Positions 24,279 to 28,616 of a stretch of DNA of 28,616 nt are shown piece after piece. The stretch is from assembly GCA_900546285.1 (NCBI GenBank), contig URCJ01000028.1:1-28616 (forward strand). The letters run 5' to 3'. The position numbers were made by a program, and so were the translations under genes. Each line of letters starts with the position of its first letter. Position 1 is the stretch's first letter. This DNA comes from an uncultured Solobacterium sp. Its GTDB lineage: Bacteria > Bacillota_I > Bacilli_A > Erysipelotrichales > Erysipelotrichaceae. Below the pieces are notes generated by a model, which was not told the origin of the DNA, did no database searches, and saw only the letters and a program-made list of their open reading frames with translations.

Positions 24279-24989
24279 TTACTTGTCCTCCTTGTAACTT
24301 GAATCTAAAGCTACTAATTCATCAAAGTTATCTACTTCAACAATATCTTCCTTATTCATAGGATAAACACCTAATTTATATTCATTTGGGTAACAAAACA
24401 TAGCTACATCATCCCAATATATTTGTCTATTAAGTTTTTCTTCAAATTCTATTTCAAGATGATGTTTAAGCTTTTTACCATCTTCTTTAGTCCATCTAGA
24501 AATACTATATAACTGCCAACCACATTTACCACCAGTTCTACTACAAGATGTAACAACACCATCTGTGGCAGTTTGTAGCCACTCATCTGTTTCTTCATCT
24601 GTCCAAACACTGTTATAACCTGATAATTCAAAATCAGGATTAAGTATTGATTGATTATAGATGATTTGATCACCATCTAAAATAATAGCATTTTCAATAT
24701 AGTCTCTAGTTACATATAAAGAAGCTATATTATTACAAGTATCATAGTAAGGATTTTCAATTAAAGTAATATTAGAATACTTCTCTTTTAATACTTCAAA
24801 TTGCTCTTTTAAATAACCAACAACTATATATATTTCATCAATACCATTATTGTGTAATCCATCAATTACAGTATCAATCATCCTAACCCCATTAACCTTA
24901 ACCAAAGGCTTAGGTGTGCTTAGTGTTACAGGATGCATTCTATTACCAAGTCCTGCAGCCATAATAATCGCTCTTTCAACTCTAGACAT
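24279..24989 (-). CDS. licC: LicC-like CTP:phosphocholine cytidylyltransferase
   Basis: The 236-residue nucleotidyltransferase has the CTP-binding loop AAGLGNRMHP (11-20) with the downstream lysine in TPKPLVKV (25-32), the conserved IVVGYLKEQF (55-64) and the metal-binding DGD in IILDGDQII (102-110). A second metal ligand candidate is in EVDNFDEL near the C-terminus. It would turn phosphocholine and CTP into CDP-choline in the cytoplasm, feeding LicD. Length matches pneumococcal LicC (about 229). The ATG overlaps the stop of the upstream kinase fusion (TAATG), so it is translationally coupled. A glycerol- or ethanolamine-specific relative cannot be excluded by sequence alone. Confidence 0.85.
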   Translation of the reverse strand: MSRVERAIIMAAGLGNRMHPVTLSTPKPLVKVNGVRMIDTVIDGLHNNGIDEIYIVVGYLKEQFEVLKEKYSNITLIENPYYDTCNNIASLYVTRDYIENAIILDGDQIIYNQSILNPDFELSGYNSVWTDEETDEWLQTATDGVVTSCSRTGGKCGWQLYSISRWTKEDGKKLKHHLEIEFEEKLNRQIYWDDVAMFCYPNEYKLGVYPMNKEDIVEVDNFDELVALDSSYKEDK

Positions 24990-26734
24990 TACATACCTCT
25001 TTCTTCTTGTACTATACGATAGTAATCTTTCGCATATCTATATTGTTTAATTGAATACTCACCAAAATCTACACCTAGATTTCTTTTATATTCACACCAG
25101 TTACTCCATAATAAGCCACAAGATGCAATATATGCATATATCTTAATTCTTGTTTCTTTATCACATTTACAATCAAAATATATATCTATTAATTTATCAA
25201 CCTGTTCCCTATCATATAGTGCATATATACAAAACATAGCGATATCAACATGAGGATCTTGCATGCCTGCATATTCCCAATCAATTAATCTTATTTCATC
25301 ATTTCCAATAAATAAGAAATTATCAGGAACCGCATCAATATGGGTTAGTATCTTCTCACCTATATGTTCATTAATATATGTCTTTAAAGATAAAACATTC
25401 TCTTTAGTTTGTTTATAATCTTTATAAACTGAAGGTTTTCCTTCCCAAAGTGTTTCATAGAATTCCATTTGACCAAAGATATTAAACTCATGATCAACTT
25501 TTAATTTAAGATTATGGAACTCTTTTAATCGTTTCATACACTTAGTGATATCTTCAATATTTAAAGGATCACAAACTCTAGCACCTTCTAAATATTCTGT
25601 TATCTTATAACCATTGTCAGGATTAATATAAGCTATATCATCACATATATGCTTACCATCAATAGCCTTATATACCATAGCCTCTTGACGACGATTAATT
25701 AATTGATCAGTACCCTCTCCTGGTATTCTCATAATGTATTTCTTATCATTACAAGAGAATAAGAACGATCTATTAGTCATACCCTTCTTTAATACAGTTA
25801 TATTTGTTATCTTAGAAGAATCAACATTTAAAGCCTCACAAATAACATCTATCGCATCAGACTTTAAATGATTAGAATCTTCATCTAAATCACGTAATTG
25901 TTCATATGTATTTATTTCTACATAATCATTTGAATTAACTAACTTAGAAGTAACAATCATCTTATCTTCACTAAATAAAGCTTCTTCCCAGAATGAATCA
26001 TTATATTCATCATCATTACATAACTCATTAATTCTATTAGATACAACTACAGCGTCCTCTTTAACCAAATAAGAGATACCAATCATTGAATTGCCCTTTT
26101 CTTTTCTATTAACAAGAACCAATTCTCTTTTTCTATTAACTCTAACATTACTATTAGAATCTAATAAATCACTTACCATATACCAAGAATATAATTCATT
26201 ATTACTAAAAGGAGTTTCTTTACACCATATATCACAAGGAACAATATATGAATTATCTAATTTATCTTTTACTAAACTCAATGAATATAAATTATTTTTA
26301 TTAGCATATTCTTTATTAATCACTAATTCAACGCCATATTCATCAATTAAGTATTCATATCTTTCTTTCATAAAACCTACTACTACATAGATTTCATTAA
26401 TACCTACTTCATGAAGTTGTTTAATAATACGCTCAATTAAACACTCTCCCTTAACTTCTAATAAACCCTTAGGCATCTCAGTATTAATAGGAACCATTCT
26501 CATACCAAATCCAGCAGCTAATATAATGGCTCGACTAGGAGAATTCTCTTTTATCAAATCAATAGCCTTTAATGTAAGATTAAACTTATCATTTAAATAT
26601 CCATCTTTAACAAGTTCTTTTAAAGAACTATTAACAGTTCCTAACGAATATCCTGATGTCTCAGCTAGAATACGTTGATTAACAAACGCTTCATTATTTA
26701 ATATTTTCAATATATCTTTACTTTGTATGTTCAT
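24989..26734 (-). CDS. HTH-nucleotidyltransferase-choline kinase fusion (LicA-like)
   Basis: A 581-residue three-part protein. Residues 1-60 form a winged-helix-like domain (NNEAFVNQRILAETSGYSLG then NSSLKELVKDGYL). Residues about 67-290 are a nucleotidyltransferase with AAGFGMRM (73-80), MPKGLLEV (87-94), YVVVGFMKERYE and PCDIW as the metal site. Residues about 305-581 are an APH/LicA-type choline kinase, with LKKGMTNRSFLFSC, the catalytic HIDAVPDN (His465, Asp467, Asn472) and DWEYAG (Asp485). It would phosphorylate choline; the attached transferase may make CDP-choline or act on another amine. The ATG at 26734 follows AAAGG by 6 bases; a TTG two codons earlier is less likely. It overlaps licC by TAATG. 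Confidence 0.85.
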   Translation of the reverse strand: MNIQSKDILKILNNEAFVNQRILAETSGYSLGTVNSSLKELVKDGYLNDKFNLTLKAIDLIKENSPSRAIILAAGFGMRMVPINTEMPKGLLEVKGECLIERIIKQLHEVGINEIYVVVGFMKERYEYLIDEYGVELVINKEYANKNNLYSLSLVKDKLDNSYIVPCDIWCKETPFSNNELYSWYMVSDLLDSNSNVRVNRKRELVLVNRKEKGNSMIGISYLVKEDAVVVSNRINELCNDDEYNDSFWEEALFSEDKMIVTSKLVNSNDYVEINTYEQLRDLDEDSNHLKSDAIDVICEALNVDSSKITNITVLKKGMTNRSFLFSCNDKKYIMRIPGEGTDQLINRRQEAMVYKAIDGKHICDDIAYINPDNGYKITEYLEGARVCDPLNIEDITKCMKRLKEFHNLKLKVDHEFNIFGQMEFYETLWEGKPSVYKDYKQTKENVLSLKTYINEHIGEKILTHIDAVPDNFLFIGNDEIRLIDWEYAGMQDPHVDIAMFCIYALYDREQVDKLIDIYFDCKCDKETRIKIYAYIASCGLLWSNWCEYKRNLGVDFGEYSIKQYRYAKDYYRIVQEERGM

Positions 26735-26750
26735 ATACAACCTTTCTTAT

Positions 26751-26793
26751 AATATTGTGAACAATTATATAAAATAAAACGAATTGATGTAAA
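26751..26793 (-). promoter_or_regulatory. Promoter and dyad operator of the lic genes
   Basis: On the minus strand TTTACA (26788-26793) and TATAAT (26764-26769) are 18 bases apart. ATTGT-TC-ACAAT (26754-26765) is a perfect dyad overlapping the end of the -10, extended by flanking TATAAT/ATTATA-like bases with one bulge. It starts directly after the licD stop, giving the kinase-licC-transporter genes their own promoter. Confidence 0.6.
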
Positions 26794-26799
26794 TTCATC

Positions 26800-27675
26800 T
26801 TATTTCATATAAACCTTACTACCATGATGGGTTTCTTGCATTTTTCTAGGTGGTGGTGTCATATAATCGCCGTACTGTTTTGTTAAAATAGCATCATATC
26901 CAACAGGAGCTCTAAAAGTATGGTCCTCAAAAGTTACAGGAGTATATGTGTCATAATACGTTTTTAAATGTCGATCATTGAATGTATCATATTTTGAACA
27001 ATTCGTACCAACCATAACAGCCGAATCATAGGGAATCTCTACCTCTTTTTTATGCATTTCGTTTAATAAATATTCTTTTTTCCATGTTCTTGAAAAGTTC
27101 GTTAATAATCTACCTTGTAAAATACCACCAAATCTTTTTATTAAAGTTAAAAAACTAGATAGGTTAAATCTCAAATCATTCATAAAGAATTTGCATTCTA
27201 TTTGAAAATACTTTACATATAATTTCTTTTTATCATTAAAAGCTTTTTTATATCTATCATCATTTTCATATTGCCCATCTAACGGGAAAACATCTATATC
27301 AACCCCAAGCGTTTCATCAATTGAATGATACCTTATACCATTTTCAATTTTAACAGTATTCATATCGCAAATTTTCATATAGGTATGTTTTGCATTTTTG
27401 TCTGGTGGCATTATCGCAAGCAAATTTTTATCTGCATATTTTTTGTTAAATTCTTTTGCAAATCGTTCATAATCGGGTCTAGGCATTTGTATGTCGATAT
27501 CATCATCCCACGGAATGAATCCTTTGTGTCTTATAGCTCCAATTAAAGTTCCATAAGCAAGAAAGTACCTAAAGTTATTCTTTTCACAGAAATCAGCTAC
27601 CTCAAGCAAAATATTTAAAGCCATTTGCTTATGTTCTTCGATAGTTAACTCCTTTAAGTTTGTCGTATCTATCAT
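26800..27675 (-). CDS. licD: LicD-family phosphocholine transferase
   Basis: The 291-residue protein carries the LicD signature YGTLIGAIRHKGFIPWDDDI followed by DIQMPR (41-66), whose DDD-I-D cluster binds metal in the nucleotidyltransferase fold. KKNNFRYFLA-type sequence precedes it (EKNNFRYFLA, 31-40). LicD proteins move phosphocholine from CDP-choline onto sugars of teichoic acids, lipooligosaccharide or other surface glycans. The ATG follows AGAAGGAG. It lies between a glycosyltransferase and the choline kinase/LicC genes, which supports phosphocholine over other substrates; LicD relatives also transfer other phospho-groups, such as ribitol phosphate (FKTN type) and glycerol phosphate. Confidence 0.9.
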   Translation of the reverse strand: MIDTTNLKELTIEEHKQMALNILLEVADFCEKNNFRYFLAYGTLIGAIRHKGFIPWDDDIDIQMPRPDYERFAKEFNKKYADKNLLAIMPPDKNAKHTYMKICDMNTVKIENGIRYHSIDETLGVDIDVFPLDGQYENDDRYKKAFNDKKKLYVKYFQIECKFFMNDLRFNLSSFLTLIKRFGGILQGRLLTNFSRTWKKEYLLNEMHKKEVEIPYDSAVMVGTNCSKYDTFNDRHLKTYYDTYTPVTFEDHTFRAPVGYDAILTKQYGDYMTPPPRKMQETHHGSKVYMK

Positions 27676-27758
27676 AGTTTCTCCTTCTAAAAAGATTAAT
27701 AATATAAAATTAAATATATCAAAAAAATTAACAATTTCAGCATTTTTACAAAATTATT

Positions 27759-28616
27759 TTATTGAGAAAAAACTTTTAAATAAAGAGCAACGATATTTGG
27801 CCACAAAAACTCTTTCGAATGATCTATTTTATTATATTTATTAGTTGCTTTATATTCAGTTATATATTCATTGATAATTTCAGAATAATTAGGTTCTTTT
27901 AAATCAACAACTAATCCATCAGTTATATTTTTTATCAAATACGAAGCGCCACACATATTAGAAGCTATTGTAGGACAACCGATAGATAAAGCCTCTATAA
28001 TTGCTACATTAAAAGTATCATATTTACTAAAAGCAATGTGAAAATGACAATTTGCTAAAATATTATACAATTCTCTCTTATCACTTATTAGTCCGCAATA
28101 TTTAACTTTTAAAGGAGAAAGGTTATACTCGATGATTTCGTGTTTAAGCCAATCTTTTGTATATTGTCCCTCTTCTCTACCATATATTTGCAATTCTATA
28201 TCATAACCATACTTATTTTGCAAATCACTGATAATTGTTAACGTTTCAATGATGCCTTTTCTATTTCTAAGTCCTCCGATTGTAACAAATTTTAGTTTAC
28301 CATTATAATCATTAATCACATTTTTAATGCCAAAAGTATCGCATCCATTTGGTACTACAAATACATTCTTGTTTCGTAAGAATATAGCATTAATATTGTC
28401 TTTCATCATATCACTTACAACAGTTATATTTGGAAAGTGGCTTATGATAATTTTTTCCATAATTGCATATTTAGAATTAAAAACACCTTTCATTTCACTT
28501 TCAATAGCATATAGTCCATGTAAAGTGAGATAGTATTTATTCCAAGGTGCGATTTTAGAAAGAAATAAAATTATCAAAGGTATGCCTAGACCAGAAGAAT
28601 GAACATTAATTACAAG
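27759..28616 (-). CDS. GT-B (GT4-like) glycosyltransferase, 5' end outside window
   Basis: The frame is open to the window edge (285 residues visible), so the start lies outside. The visible part has the linker between the two Rossmann domains and the whole C-terminal domain: FVTIGGLRNRKGIIETLTII (donor-domain start), YGREEG, KYCGLISDKRELYNILANCH, and the sugar-nucleotide motif FSKYDTFNVAIIEALSIGCP with the E-x7-E-like acidic residues. These are GT4-family traits of retaining glycosyltransferases for capsule, teichoic acid or glycolipid synthesis. Its position before licD suggests that it builds the glycan that LicD decorates. The sugar donor cannot be told. Confidence 0.85.
   Translation of the reverse strand, partial: LVINVHSSGLGIPLIILFLSKIAPWNKYYLTLHGLYAIESEMKGVFNSKYAIMEKIIISHFPNITVVSDMMKDNINAIFLRNKNVFVVPNGCDTFGIKNVINDYNGKLKFVTIGGLRNRKGIIETLTIISDLQNKYGYDIELQIYGREEGQYTKDWLKHEIIEYNLSPLKVKYCGLISDKRELYNILANCHFHIAFSKYDTFNVAIIEALSIGCPTIASNMCGASYLIKNITDGLVVDLKEPNYSEIINEYITEYKATNKYNKIDHSKEFLWPNIVALYLKVFSQ

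Noticed and set aside
1..28616. CRISPR arrays, insertion sequences, integrase genes
   Set aside because: No regularly spaced repeats, transposase or recombinase frames were found on either strand.

Overview
The window is AT-rich DNA whose every supportable gene lies on the minus strand. Strong AGGAGG-type ribosome sites, a CIRCE-controlled groES-groEL pair, U-tailed terminators and a LicD/phosphocholine locus point to a low-GC Bacillota. An Erysipelotrichia-like gut or oral species would fit, but no 16S or marker-gene comparison was possible, so the taxon is a guess.

Reading from the low-coordinate end: (1) 1-1594 holds a minimal Tad/Flp-type secretion cluster, with a 56-residue Flp-like pilin, a short CpaF ATPase and a TadB-like membrane protein cut by the window edge. 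(2) 1731-2133 is a frameshifted MarR-type regulator. (3) 2204-4266 is a two-gene RloA/RloB (AbiL-type) defence operon just beyond tRNA-Arg(CCT) and its terminator. (4) 4754-8167 is core chromosome: groEL, groES, a small membrane protein and a 3-hydroxyacyl-CoA dehydrogenase. (5) 8268-9809 is accessory: a short antitoxin-like tail and a YhcG/DUF1016 nuclease. (6) 10009-13550 is a CPA2-type cation/proton antiporter and a glycogen synthase with a 220-residue charged N-terminal extension. (7) 13809-21195 is a defence island: RhuM, an AbiH-family protein with a broken partner, an OLD nuclease plus UvrD helicase pair (Gabija-like), and the decayed C-terminus of a helicase-type restriction enzyme. 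(8) 21355-28616 is a surface-polysaccharide and phosphocholine region: glycosyltransferase, LicD, an HTH-nucleotidyltransferase-choline kinase fusion, LicC, a BCCT choline-type transporter, and remnants of a transketolase C-terminal subunit and a sugar epimerase.

The phosphocholine genes form a coherent pathway: BCCT importer, kinase domain, cytidylyltransferase (LicC, plus a second nucleotidyltransferase domain in the fusion), then LicD transfer to a surface glycan. The fusion carries an N-terminal helix-turn-helix-like domain, and a dyad sits at its own promoter, so autoregulation is plausible. At least three anti-phage modules lie in the same 28 kb. Single-base lesions are concentrated in accessory genes while the core genes are intact, which suggests real decay or on/off switching, although base-calling error must be excluded.
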